Notes under the pieces: model-generated | The model's database searches: none | What the model saw: only the letters and a program-made list of their open reading frames with translations | Told to the model about the DNA's origin: nothing | Shown: positions 25,626 through 36,671 of the stretch, in pieces | How positions within the stretch are numbered: position 1 is the stretch's first letter | How the letters are laid out: the number at the start of each line of letters is the position of its first letter | Assembly (NCBI GenBank): GCA_027559495.1 | Contig: JAMXSV010000023.1 | Coordinates: forward strand, 1,922,001-1,986,000 | From: Aurifilum marmelostoma | Taxonomy: Eukaryota > Ascomycota > Sordariomycetes > Diaporthales > Cryphonectriaceae | Length of the DNA: 64,000 bases | Reading direction: 5' to 3' | Made by a program: the position numbers and the translations under genes

Positions 25626-26157
25626 TATAATAAATATTATTATAATTAAGGTATATAATAAGTATATAAGGGTTTATATTAGGCAAGAAGAGTATTAAAG
25701 TATAATCTAAAAAAATATAGAAATAATTTCTAAAATCTTCTGCAGTATATTACTAGCAGTAAAGCTATTACTTATATTAAAAGTAATATTTAAATTAATA
25801 ACTAAAGAGCTATATACTAAATCTATCTAATAGTAGCAAATATATCCCTTATATAATCTGTTCTTCAGTCCTTTATTAGTAGTATTAGTTCCTTTCTAGC
25901 AGGGGTAGGCTAGAGTTAATATCGAATTCTTTAATTAGTTAACTAAGTTAATACTGATTCCTTTAACTAGTTGATAGAGTTAATATCGATTTCTTTGATT
26001 AAGCAATCTTTATAATCCTAATTCTAGCTTATATAATCTCGTCGTGCTAGTTCTGTCCTAGAGTGTTGGACTCTTGGCTCCCTGTGGTCCGTTCTATGTG
26101 GCCTTAGTGCTGTGCCGCAATCTTTGTTGTGACCTGCATGTTGGATGGGTTATAACA
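25626..26157 (-). repeat. 5' LTR of copy D-E (532 bp)
   Basis: Ends at GGTTATAACA before the TCCTT duplication. Its last 120 bp (26,040-26,157) are almost unmutated, with GTCGTGC, GTCCGTTC and GCCGCAATC intact. Confidence 0.9.
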
Positions 26158-26162
26158 TCCTT
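26158..26162. repeat. Target-site duplication TCCTT, right half
   Basis: Matches 18,472-18,476. Confidence 0.9.
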
Positions 26163-26690
26163 GCTAAGTTGCTTTAAGGCTAAGGAGCTTTTCTTTCTAT
26201 TCTTAATATTAGATATAGTAGTTAATAAATAAAGGAGTTTTTTATAAGTAGTTAATATGCTTAGCTAAGCTATTTTCTCTAGCTATGCCTAGCTTTCTTT
26301 AGAAGGCTATTAAATTAAAGCCTTTAGGTTTATAAATATACTATATTTGCATTTTAAATATATATTTCTAATATTAATAGCCTCTTATTAATTAAATATA
26401 GAGAATATAGAGTATAGCTTTAATAATAAGGATAATAAAGAGGAATTCTAGTATTTATAAATATAGAAAAGATATATTAAGCATTAAGCTTAAATAGGCA
26501 ATAGAAGGTGCGATATAAATAGATTCTAAACTGCTAGGGCTAAAGATTATAATTATACTAATAATATATTATAAAAGAGTAACTATAAAGCTTAATTCTA
26601 TTTATCTAGGCTATCTAGAGATTGAAGAGAAGGTTTATTTATTTTTGAATAATTGTGAAAAAGGCCTTAATTAGTTAAGGAATAAATCCC
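26163..26690. repeat. AT-rich edge of the repeat block
   Basis: RIP-like AT-rich sequence with no ORF, probably the right-hand remainder of the older repeat that the Gypsy copies invaded. Composition changes abruptly at about 26,690 to ordinary genic DNA. Confidence 0.6.
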
Positions 26691-26718
26691 TTGGTCCGTG
26701 TGTATTAAATGCCCTCTG

Positions 26719-27445
26719 ATGCCCTCGTCGTTTGGAGAGGGCGACGATTGTGACGATTGTGAAGATCGTGCCTTATTCATCAACATCCGCTCCAGTAAGG
26801 GCCAAAACATATAATCAAGCCCGCGCATCACTTATATTACCCCAGTCGATCGTCTGCTGTCGCCTGATCGCCTGGCCCACCCCGCGGGGCTTAGCCTGGT
26901 CAACACTGTCTTATAAGAGTGATTATACACTAACTCCGTGGTGCCTTGCAGTGGCGAACAGCCTCCGTTTCTGGAAGGACACCCTCGGCTTCCCGATCAT
27001 CTGGCAGCAGAATGTTCCTGGCAGCGCCGGCCCCAGCGACCCAACTCACACAATCACCGGCGCGCCGCTTGGCTCGAGCATGAACGTTGTCTGGATCGGA
27101 CTGCCACAGACACCCCACGCTGGTGGGAGCAGCGAGCCCAGCCACATCTCCACGCTCGAGCTGATAGAATACGGGCTGCCGGCTGATGTCGCTGAAGAGC
27201 AGAGGAGCCTCACGCCGCGAGCTCGGAGCTGGGACGTGGGCTCAGTCCATATCAACCTGATGGTGCAGGGTCTCGACGAGATTGTGGAAAGTGTCAAGAG
27301 CCAAGGATTTCATGTGTTCAGCGCTGTATTCACAGTGCCCGAGGAGGCGCCAGAGCCGCAGGCGCGAGGCCAGAGAGTTTGCTATCTTAGAGGGCCTGAT
27401 GGGGAGATGGTTGAGCTGACTGAGATTCCCAGGGGGAGAGAGTGA
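26719..27445 (+). CDS. VOC/glyoxalase-fold protein, two exons
   Basis: Model: exon 1 26,719-26,794, intron 26,795-26,951 (GTAAGG donor, CTAAC branch site at about 26,930, TTGCAG acceptor), exon 2 26,952-27,445; 189 aa. The ATG at 26,719 was chosen because it is the only start that joins the acceptor in phase. The join restores the typical first-helix motif SMANSLRFWKDTLGF, where VOC proteins have xMxxSLxFYxxxLGF. The second half gives VHINLMVQGLDEIVESVKSQG and ends YLRGPDGEMVELTE, with Glu in the usual metal-ligand place. The first-strand His is not evident, so metal binding is uncertain. Substrate unknown. The ATG lies only about 30 bp from the AT-rich block, so its promoter would lie inside RIP-mutated DNA and the gene may be silent. 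The short acidic N-terminus is unusual, and exon 1 is the weakest part of the model. Confidence 0.65.
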
Positions 27446-28396
27446 GGCAGGCGTGGTCATGCTCGCTGGCCTCTTGGTTGTTATTGCAACTCACCTGGAA
27501 GTAAATATCGGATATTGAAATTATCGTAAGATAGAAAGAAGCTAGATATATCTTATTGAGTCTGCACTGACAATAGTTTCGGAAGCATCCCGCGTCCAGA
27601 CTTTGAGTCATAGCAGAATAGTACACTCGGAGACCTCTGCTTACTGAAAACAGTATTACAATTGGCCACGCATACTTGAGACTTCCCTTGTTTATCATGT
27701 ACATGGCTACCCAAGATCATCTGCTGGCTTTCCGGCCGGGTTTGATTGCCGATCCCTCGCGGTATACCCCTACCAAACGCTCATCTGTCAGGCAATAATA
27801 CCCAGTGCGAAGGACCATTTGGGGCCGGTCCAACTCGGCATATACAACTACAAAGATGCTGTGTGCCGTGGAAGACGCGTGCGCTACTGATCCAAGAACG
27901 GTAAAGCAGTTTCTACCATTTCCACCCCTTGCATCTAGAGAGCGAGTTCTGGCGAGATGTATTTGTCCAACTCACTGTCGGATGATCGCAACTCATCCAC
28001 CTGGACGGTCAACAGTGAGCTCTTAGCTGAATCTGTCATTTCCGAAGCATGATGCTGTGTAGGTAAGAATAGGAAAAGAAGATTGAGCACAGATGTCCAC
28101 AAAAGTCGGAAGTACCGCCCTTGTAAGAGGTATCCCCACTGGCTCGCTACCCAGGTACCTCTGCCCGCCCCCGGCTCAAGGCAGATAATCATGTAGACAG
28201 CAGCTGCATTTAGGTCTGACCTCTTGGTCCGCTTTTTTTCTTCCTTCGCATTTATCAGCAAAGCCTCCTCTCTCCTCCCGCACAGATTAGGCATGCTCAT
28301 ATGAGAAATAGTCCGACCTGCTCACAGCATATAGGACAGGGGCTTCATGTTGTATTCTTCATCAGATGTTCCGTTAAACCACATCATCGGCAAGCT
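27446..28396. other. Intergenic region
   Basis: 950 bp of ordinary composition between the VOC and SDR genes. Short ORFs occur on both strands but none has a domain motif or splice support. I see no RNA gene. Confidence 0.5.
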
Positions 28397-29466
28397 ATGA
28401 ACCACACAGATATGTCGCCCAAGTCGGTCCTGTTGACAGGCTGCTCTGCTGGCGGCCTCGGTGCGGCCATGGGCCTTGCGCTGGCCAAGCAAGGTCACCG
28501 CGTCTTTGCAACTGCCAGAGATACATCGAAAATTCCAGAGGCGCTAACCAGCCTCGAAAACGTCACAGCTCTTCAAGTCGATGTAACGGACCCGTCCTCG
28601 GTAAGCGAGGCGGCTAAAGTCGTTGCTGAGAGCGGCGGTGGGCTCGACGTGCTTGTGAACAACGCAGGTGGGGGATACGCTCAACCTATTCTTGACATCG
28701 ACATTGCGAGAGCGCAGCAGCTCTACGACGTCAATGTCTGGGGTCCTGTCCGAATGATCCAAGCCTTTTCGGACTTGCTGATCACTAGCGCTGGTCAAAT
28801 CGTCAACATAAGCACAGTTGGATCTATTGTCAATACTCCATGGATTTGTACGTCTGCAGTATTGCCTCGAGGGACGAGGTTAGAAGGCTGTACTGATGTC
28901 TAGATTCTTAACAGCTGCATATTCTTCGTCCAAGGCCGCGCTGAACAACATCTCCGAAACTCTGCGGCTTGAGCTTTCACCATTCGGTGTGAAGGTTTTG
29001 ACGATCATGGTCGGGGTCGTAGATAGCAATTTTCATGCAAACGACTCTGGCTTCCATCTGCCCCCCGAGTCGCGCTATGTTCCCATCGAGGGAACGATAG
29101 ATACATGGGCCAGCGGCGAGGCGAAGCCAATGGGCTGCTCTGCTGAGGAGTTAAGAGGAGTTTGCCCAGTCAGTGGTAGATGACATTGTCGGCAGCGGCA
29201 ACAGAGGTATGATTTACAGAGGACCGCATGCTGGATCCGTCAATTTCATGACCAAATGGTTGCCAACCATGGTGGGAGTACGTTAAACTCTTCATCCCTC
29301 CCTTTTTCCATTCCTATTTCTTTCAGATACTCTACTTTCCCATTTGAGATACAATCGAAAGGCTTCTAAAACAATGCGCCGACAGGACAGTTTTATGAGC
29401 CACGGCCAAGGACTGAAGGAGCTCTCTCAGCATGTGTCCCAGCAGGGCAAGCCTGGCAGGCAGTAA
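28397..29466 (+). pseudogene. Short-chain dehydrogenase/reductase (SDR), frameshifted by a 10-bp repeat
   Basis: Model: exon 1 28,397-28,847, intron 28,848-28,914 (GTACGT..AACAG), exon 2 28,915-29,277, intron 29,278-29,385 (GTACGT..GACAG), exon 3 29,386-29,466. The protein is a classical SDR: cofactor motif TGCSAGGLG (family TGxxxGxG), NNAG, catalytic Ser in NISTVGS and YSSSK for Tyr/Lys. It ends QHVSQQGKPGRQ. It resembles fungal 1-acyldihydroxyacetone-phosphate-reductase-like SDRs (Ayr1 type), which are NADPH-dependent. At 29,145-29,161 the heptamer GAGGAGT occurs twice, 10 bp apart. Without one copy the frame reads through SAEEFAQSVVDDIVG to the stop at 29,464; with it the frame ends at about 29,183. 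No splice pair removes the 10 bp. So this is a recently inactivated allele, a C-terminally altered protein, or a sequencing error. Family call sure; status uncertain. Confidence 0.8.
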
Positions 29467-30216
29467 TTATCACTTGTGTCTTAATCGACCATCTGCTGCA
29501 GTGACATTTGCATAATTGATACTGTTAGACCATGAAGACATCACGGCAATAACAACCAAGGTGCTCCAAATTGCAACAATATAAACCAGCTCGTGTTCAA
29601 GCATTATTTAATGGAGACAGGATGCTTGTGGCTTGAGTTGAGAAAGTCGATCACGATCTTGATACGGTATGCACTGCAGCATTTGGAAGATGCTGTGACA
29701 TTTCCAAAATTGAAAAAAGCTTCCTAGCCCTTTTAGTTTGGATATTTAGAGTATGAATAATATGGGGATTGTGCTGATTGTCTCGATGATAGCTCACCTC
29801 AACAATCTCTTTGCTCTAAGTTGTACTGTTTCTGAGTACTGAGTTATGCAATGCAAGTGAAGAGATCTTTTTTCGTTGATTTTTGATTTCTTTACAATCC
29901 ACCTTGGAAGATTGACCCCAGTTGCCCAGAACAGTAAAGACCCTATATTTTGAGTTCTGCAAGGAAAAGAACGAACCATATTCGTAGATAAAAAAGGTTG
30001 AAAAGAAAGGAACAAGAAAATATTGCAAAAGATTGTCGGGAGGTTGAATGCAGTGAACCAGCCAAGAACAATGAATATGGCAGAAATACTCCGCTTGATG
30101 CTTTTGTCGTAAGATGCGCTTGTCATTTACACATGAAAAAAATGGAGACACTGAAGAGTGAGTAGCGCTTCTCGCTGAACGGCATCGTTTTTGGGTCGAC
30201 TGAGCCATTTTGTTCC
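29467..30216. other. Intergenic region
   Basis: 750 bp between two gene 3' ends (SDR plus, CorA-like minus). The minus-strand ORFs at 29,794-30,208 have no domain and no splice support. Nothing else seen. Confidence 0.5.
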
Positions 30217-30248
30217 TCAGTCCATGTCAGTCTCTGCCACATCCTCAA

Positions 30249-30280
<32 letters not shown>

Positions 30281-32271
30281 AGCATTTTCCGCCGGCGTAG
30301 GAAAGGTGTGTTCTTGGCGAGCGTTTCGAACCAGAGATGCATTACGATGAAGATCAGCGGAACAATGAGGGTCGCCAGGATCCACCACCAATAGGTAATT
30401 GCGATGAAGAGCCCATCGGGACTGAAGAAGATGGTGCTCAGGAAAGACTAGACGTAAAATCGTTATTAGGATCAGACTCGACCATGGGGACAAAGTCCTC
30501 AAGTTGTGTGAGTTGACTCACTACTGCGAGCGTCGACACAGAGGCGCTGTTGCGTTGCACCTGGACAGCAATGTCGATGGTGAAATTGCTCAGTCGCCGA
30601 TTTATCTCGGGAAGGGAGCCGCGTCGTCGTAGAGGGATCGTCTTGCGGAGGCGGTACGTCTAAGACGTGTTGCATGTCAGCGCTGGAGTGAGTTCGATAC
30701 TATAGTAATTGGACTTACAGAGTTCTTTGCACGGTCTGTTGTACGTTGCAAACTGAACCCCGAATGTTGTTAGCGACCTCAGGACTGCCCATTTGTGCAT
30801 GCATCGGAACAAGACAGGAGCTGGCTGCAACCGAAGCGGGAGCATTCAGGAAGAAGAGCATATCACAGTGGTCAACTCACTACATGGTCACACACCGAGC
30901 CCAGAACTCGCAGGTCGAGTGCTGCAACTCAAGTATCTCGGCAGCCTGGGGCCCGAAAACCTCACTGCTTTTCTGGCGGGTGTGCTGATAGCAACTGCTG
31001 CTCCCAGCGGATGACGATGCTCGTGCTTGGGGACGAATCTCTCTGGATGCGACCAGATCTTGGAGCTGGTGTATGTGAGCTCGGAGGCCTCCTATGTCTT
31101 TTAGGATTGTGCGCCAGTTCGCGGCAAGCTCTTCTAGCTTTATCGACATCTCTGTGCCCCTGGAGTCGTCATCATTCTACGGCAAGTGTCAATTCACGAC
31201 GATGAACCTCAGGTTGCGTGTGGGTGAACCGAGACCCGCCTGGTTACGGAGAAAGTGAACTAACCATGGCGAGGAGTTGACTCCTATGCGATTTGATTAC
31301 ATCCCTATAGTGGGCAATGACCTCATCGACGATGAGCGTATCCATGAAGAGTGAATTTTTGGCGAGGGCTTCCATGCTCCGTACAGTATCTGTGATACGC
31401 CTTTGGAGTTTCGACGGAAAGTTCATGAAGAAATAAACGGTTGTTTGGGCATCAGCTAATATCTGTGTGTTTGAATGGATGTATCGTGCTTCCCACGTCC
31501 AACTCTTGAAGGGTCGGCCTGCAGTGGACGACAGCGTCAGCAACTACCACAGTTGAGGAGGGCGTTAGTCAATACTGCTTCTGAAATGCATACCTAGTTG
31601 TGGCTGACTCTTCTGGAGGACACCATCCTCGTCAGCAAAGTCTAGTGGGTTGCCCTGCCTCTGCGATGGTGTGATCCTCTTGGATCCCCGTGGAGAGGCT
31701 GTGGGTGAGACCGAGTCGTCGTCATCGTCGTGATTGTTCCCACAAGAACCAGTCCTTAGCCCGTATCTCTCCTGGATGATGCTGAGAATGTCGAACGGCG
31801 CGCTGAGATTGGGCGGTGCTGTGCTGCGCTCATCTTGATTGGCGGGGAGAAAACTACCCGTACGTGTAAGCTACTGGTATACCAAGAGGGCCTACTTGAA
31901 CCCCTTCTTCACGTTAGGTATCGTCACACAGCGTCTACTTACAAGAGTTTTAATGAAAGAGGTCTGGGGGCCACCGGAAACATGTCACCCAATCCATGCG
32001 TGCCATCGCCATAGAGGTCCTGCGAGCCACGGTAAGGCCGACGTTGTTCCGCACAGGAATCTCGGTACGTTGCTGTGTCTTTGTCTTAGTTTACGCTGCG
32101 GCACCGTAGGGCTCATGCGCCCAAGATCTCTCTGTCAGACTCACTGAGTGTCCTGTGGCCCCCTATTTGGACGACGGTAACGTCCGTGCCTTGCTTGAAC
32201 CACTGGCGGTCCTCGAGCTCACTTAGGAGACATGGCCGATGCTCCAGAGTCTGATCAGGCGAGTAAGTCAT
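30217..32271 (-). CDS. CorA-like membrane protein, eight exons
   Basis: Eight exons join with unbroken phase: 32,271-32,145; 32,060-31,943; 31,853-31,594; 31,518-31,265; 31,176-30,884; 30,752-30,719; 30,659-30,522; 30,447-30,217; 484 aa. All introns are GT-AG, for example GTATGC..CTGCAG (31,519-31,593). The donor after exon 5 (GTAGTG) is the weakest; GTGTGT seven codons earlier gives the same phase. The protein has an acidic/Ser-rich linker (DDDDD), long helices (RYIHSNTQILADAQTTVYF.., ..EELAANWRTILKDIGGLRAHIHQL..), then RNSASVSTLAV, a clear transmembrane segment YWWWILATLIVPLIFIV and a basic tail with ten Gln encoded by (CAG)10. This layout matches the fungal CorA-like Mg2+-transporter-type family. 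The GMN pore motif is not present and the first membrane segment is very short, so ion transport is doubtful. Gene model sure, family inferred. Confidence 0.72.
30250..30282. repeat. (CTG)10 microsatellite encoding poly-Gln
   Basis: Ten CTG units on the plus strand read as CAG on the coding (minus) strand, inside the C-terminal tail of the CorA-like protein. Length variation between isolates is likely. Confidence 0.9.
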
Positions 32272-33335
32272 TGCCCTGTTGTGTAGATCCAGTCGAAGGT
32301 CCTCTTCTGATGTCCAGCATCTGCTCCTGTTGGCGCTGAACGGGAGGGGCGGTCACAAACAGACCAAAAGTCGCATGAACTCTGAAGTCGGTGAGTGAGG
32401 TGGATCCCGTTTTTTTGCCCAAACCAAACATAACCCCTGATGTGAGCTGGCACGATCCCCTGTGGGCCTCAACCCCCTGGAGGCCAATCACAGCTCAAAT
32501 TAGTTAAACGTCTAAGTTGATACGAGGTTGTCTTTGGTTGTCCGTTTTGCGCAAAACACAAAAGTTATGTCCAAAACTTGGTCCTCAGCATGCAGAAAGA
32601 TTTACCGAGACTGGTTCTGAGATAATCGAGACAACGGGCAAGGAGGATTGACCATCCGTTCAATTCTTAAGATCTCAGGATATGTGTATTTACGGCAAGG
32701 AAAAGGGGGATCGCCATTGGGAAATATGCAGATGCCACTTTGCTTCCTCAGTAAGTAGCAATGACCAATAAGATTTCTGATCCGAGTTCTTTTCTCCCGC
32801 GCAGCATCATTATTAGCCAGGAAGCATTAATATGCTTGCTTCTTCCTCACCAAGATAATTTCTAACCATGTTCGTAGATGTTAACATAATATTATTGTTG
32901 CTTAGTGAATATTAACAGTAAACGCTGTCTCGAATGTGGGGTTCAAGCAGAAAATGTATGATCAACGTACAATTTTCACAGAAGTGCATTTCTGATCAAA
33001 ACTTGAGAATCATTTTTGCAATAACAGCATTACACGAGATAGGCTCACTCGCTAATTATTTTATATCCTGCACACATTCAGCGTAAATTCAGTACTACTA
33101 CATTTGACATGGGAAGATTCCAGTGACAGCTGTAGATGCTATTCATAAGAATCATATGTTGATTATAGTAACAGACTATGCCATTTTACAGTCTTTACCT
33201 ATTGTGATTGTGTTTCCCAAGGCAGTCGAATTTGTGGCTACCTGTCATACCGCAAGGCTCAGGGCAGTCTTGTGATGAATTGCTACAATAACCTCTGTGA
33301 GCACATTCCATGTGCCAGTCCTCATTTCTTTGTGG

Positions 33336-33371
<36 letters not shown>

Positions 33372-33711
33372 GAAAAGAAACAAATGACAAGTGTCTGACT
33401 TCACACAATCACAACTTTGGCATCCCTGGCCCGAAAACCAAGAACATCCAGAATGGGGAACACAACCGATTTGAGAGTTGTTCCCAAAGTAGACCAGTAA
33501 TCATCCAACAGGGTTGTCCAAAGGTCATTATAGAAGGGCATTTTGGAGAGAGAAAGGCTTGGGTGAGTAACGTAAATAGTATGAGCCTACTATGATATGT
33601 GGTTGAATAACAATTATGCTAACAAGCGACGCAACTTTCTTTTACATGCGAATGATGCGATACGTAAACACAAGTGATCTCCCGGCTTTTCCTCTCTCAC
33701 GTTGAAGTTCT
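32272..33711. other. Intergenic region, partly AT-rich
   Basis: 1.4 kb between two minus-strand genes. AT-rich at about 32,500-33,200, without ORFs of note. It contains an A-run followed by (AAAAG)n at 33,336-33,380. No gene seen. Confidence 0.5.
33336..33380. repeat. Poly-A / (AAAAG)n microsatellite
   Basis: An A run followed by repeated AAAAG units. Confidence 0.9.
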
Positions 33712-34122
33712 CTACCCTTGATCCTCACCCTCCAATCCCCCATCGGCTGGCGTACCAGGAATGCTGCTTCCCGCCAAAGTCCCCTGCCAAAAGAAAGCGC
33801 CTAGCCCAGCTGTCGTGACAACCACAGCAACCCGCAGGACCCATCCGATTGCGGTCCCGTACACCAGCAGCCAGCTCGCGAGCCACCTGACAACGGGGAC
33901 AACGAGGGCCTCTGACTCAGTCTCGAGGTCCGGGCTGAGGGCGCAGATGACACCAAGCAGGGCGAGCAGGATGAGCCCGAGGAAGACGCAGGTCAGGACC
34001 TGGATGCAAGCAAGGAGGATGGAAATATCCTTGGTTGTCTGGAGGACCTCGAAGCCGGCAGCGACAAGCGGGGTGACCTGGGTGAAGGCGCTGTTGATTT
34101 GTTTGGAGTAGGGGATGCCCAT
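33712..34122 (-). CDS. Small conserved fungal membrane protein (136 aa), unknown function
   Basis: Single exon, ATG at 34,122, TAG at 33,712. The start reads MGIPYSKQINSAFTQVTPLV, with a glycine at position 2 and Ser at 6 as in N-myristoylation sites. Two hydrophobic stretches follow: about residues 33-62 (ISILLACIQVLTCVFLGLIL..) and about 83-113 (WLASWLLVYGTAIGWVLRVAV..). The tail is Gly/Asp-rich. I recognise this N-terminus as a pattern conserved in hypothetical proteins of many filamentous ascomycetes; no function is known to me. The membrane location is inferred from hydrophobicity. Confidence 0.8.
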   Translation of the reverse strand: MGIPYSKQINSAFTQVTPLVAAGFEVLQTTKDISILLACIQVLTCVFLGLILLALLGVICALSPDLETESEALVVPVVRWLASWLLVYGTAIGWVLRVAVVVTTAGLGAFFWQGTLAGSSIPGTPADGGLEGEDQG

Positions 34123-36671
34123 GGTGAGTGGGCGGGAACGGTGATGCCTCCTTTTGCCTCCGTTTTTTTTCTTTTCCTTTTTCTTTTTCTCTCCTTCTTT
34201 TTGCGTTCTTTTCGTGTATGATGCGTGTCAACTGCGTGGTCGAAGAACAGGTGATATATCGACAGTGCACAGCACAGGGAAGCAGAGGACGATCCTGATA
34301 CTGTGCAAGCAATAGCTATGGACTACAATCAAAACAAGAGAAGCGGAATCTATGTTCCTCGGGACATCGTCAGATCTCAACGCCAAAATGCAAATGCCGG
34401 CTTTCTCCATCCATCATATCATCACGCGGATTTCCTCCATCGCCAACCAAAGTGATGTCATGCCCAGTGCATCTCTTGTGGCTGATGGTTGGTACGGCGG
34501 CCAATCATGGGAAGTGAAGCTGGGGTGCCATCGCGCGGACTTGAGAGCGCAATTGGGACAAGTTGAGCAGTAGCGCCTCGATCTTGTGTGGCTGCAAAAC
34601 CGCCGAGTGGCTGGAAAGACTCCTTGCGCATGCATGGTTGACAAGCATGACCAGAAATTGTGGGAACGACGGAGAGTTATATGCGGTTCGCTTGGAGAAA
34701 TTGATGTGGAATCCAAGAATGAAAGTTGATTGTTGCTAGTCATTGTAGACAAGGCCCTGGCTCGGAATAGCAAGAACAACAATATCTTGGTTACCTTGGA
34801 CACCGGTAGCGGTGTCTTGCCACGAGAGGCACCGAGGCCGAAGATCGTCAGCATGTCATAGCTGAATTCAGAATTCTGGCCTACTTTTGCTTGAAGGCAA
34901 TATTGTTGGAGATGAAATACATAATGGCTTGCTACACGTTAACATCGGGCAGGTAGAGAGAAAGAGAGTGCGCCATATTAGCGAAGTGATAGAAAGAGAT
35001 TGTCCAGACCAGCGAACTATACCTCCGTCCGTGATATAATTAGATAAAAGAGGCAATATCGGAGCGGTGTGGTGCGAATGCGACGGAGGCAACCACGATA
35101 TGACTGCGATACGGGGCGACAAGGCAACCGTAAATCAGTCTGCACGAGGCCCGGCAAAAGGGTTTCAATTCCTGATCTCATAGGCGTTTCCTTCATACCT
35201 CACGAGAGCATCATATGCGCAGGTGGCGATAGTCTGGCCGAGACTCTCTATAGGACAAGCCGTACACTACTACAGAGCGGTTCCCTGGCGATTACTTGCA
35301 GTAAAACCAAGTCGGTACTTGGCTTTACATAGCCAAGAATTATTAGCAATAGCCAAGAACCAACCCCCGCCCCCCTATAATCACGACTCACTAATCCTCC
35401 ATTCCCACCACTATCGCAAAAGCAACTCCAACACGGTTCACCCGTCGGAGTCAAGCTTAGCGAAGCAACTCTCATTCTTGAAACCCTCAGGATGCGGACA
35501 ATAAATTTAACGCCAATGGTATTGTGATAAAAGACAGAGTGACGTTTGCCTGTCTCGCTTATATTGTCATGGTGGTTCGTATACTCTCGTGGTGGTTCGT
35601 AAGTCCGTCCAGAGCGCCGATGCCAAGATCAGTGCCAAGGCACTTCATCCTCAGCCAAGACCCTTGGCACGTTCTGTTGGCCCATTTCTATAGTCACGCG
35701 TTTCAAACATCACGTCCAGGTCAGGCTATGACCACAATTTCACATCCACAATGCTGGAAACATCCTCCTATGAAGGGATCTACAGGATCCGTCCCGCCAC
35801 AACATCTGGAGTCGAAGGGGGGGGGTGGTCCAGGAATACGAGCCTGAGAAAAATAAACGAGCCCCTATTCAGAACGGTAAGTTGTCTCGACCGAGACGAC
35901 GACGCGGTGGTATGTACAATGATGTGCTCCTGGCTTCAGCTTACGAATAGGAGAATGGAAGATGTGCTCTGGGCTTACTTAATACACATCGTCAAAGTGG
36001 TCGCTTACTAGTATTTACCATGTCTTGGATGGATTTGTCTCGCAATAAACTTCAGCTACGGACTTTCAGCCTCGACTTTCTGATAGTCACACAGGAAACT
36101 TTTGTTACTATATGTGCGATTCGTTTCTTCCGATCATTAAGCTGCAACACGAATTGGGACTGCAACCACGACTATTCTTCCGTGCTCCTATTCTAGATGA
36201 AGCTATCGGCTTCTCTTCTTTTGCGCAGTCTCCATAGATAATCTCGGCATGCCATCTTGGCAGCCACAATAGACCAATGCGATCTGACGTCTCTCGGTGA
36301 TTTTCACTATTTTGACCGTCTTGGAACAATCAGATCCGTTTCATGTTTCGACTATCCACACTAGAACGCGCGTCTCGCGAGCGGTAGCCGCCAAGAGGAA
36401 TGACAAACATCGAGGCTCGCTTCGACTTATCCCCAGGATATCGTGGAGGATATAAACAATCATGTTTCTACAGGATCTCGAAACTTTTTTTTGTCCTTCA
36501 AGTCCATCTTCATCTTCACCTTCCTTCCAACTCATCACTTTCATTATCTTCACACGACCGGTTCGTCGAGCTTCATTCGTTTGCTGTGCATCGATCAGTC
36601 TGCCATCTGCTTTTTATCACTCCATCTCTTTTCACTATACTTGTCAACATCACCCAAAACATCTCTTCACA
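34123..36671. other. Intergenic region upstream of the PL3 gene
   Basis: 2.5 kb with many short ORFs on both strands, none with a recognisable domain. The last 200 bp look like a fungal promoter/leader: TATAAA at 36,451-36,456 followed by a CT-rich leader (36,490-36,660) before the ATG at 36,672. Confidence 0.5.
36451..36456 (+). promoter_or_regulatory. TATA box of the PL3 gene (putative)
   Basis: TATAAA 221 bp before the ATG, followed by a pyrimidine-rich leader that resembles a transcribed 5' region. Confidence 0.45.

Larger units (their letters stand above)
18477..26157 (-). mobile_element. Complete Ty3/Gypsy chromodomain retrotransposon, copy D-E, RIP-degraded
   Basis: A 7,681-bp element on the minus strand with 532-bp LTRs and TCCTT duplications on both sides. 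Read right to left: 5' LTR (E), gag (knuckle near 24,591-24,633), protease, reverse transcriptase (active-site relic near 22,050-22,070), RNase H, integrase (about 20,650-21,150), chromodomain (about 19,900-20,020) and 3' LTR (D). It is the same family as copies A and B-C, and also broken throughout by TAA/TAG. Confidence 0.93.

Noticed and set aside
34414..34854. 146-codon minus-strand ORF
   Set aside because: No ATG-proximal motif, no domain, no splice partners and overlapping ORFs on the other strand.
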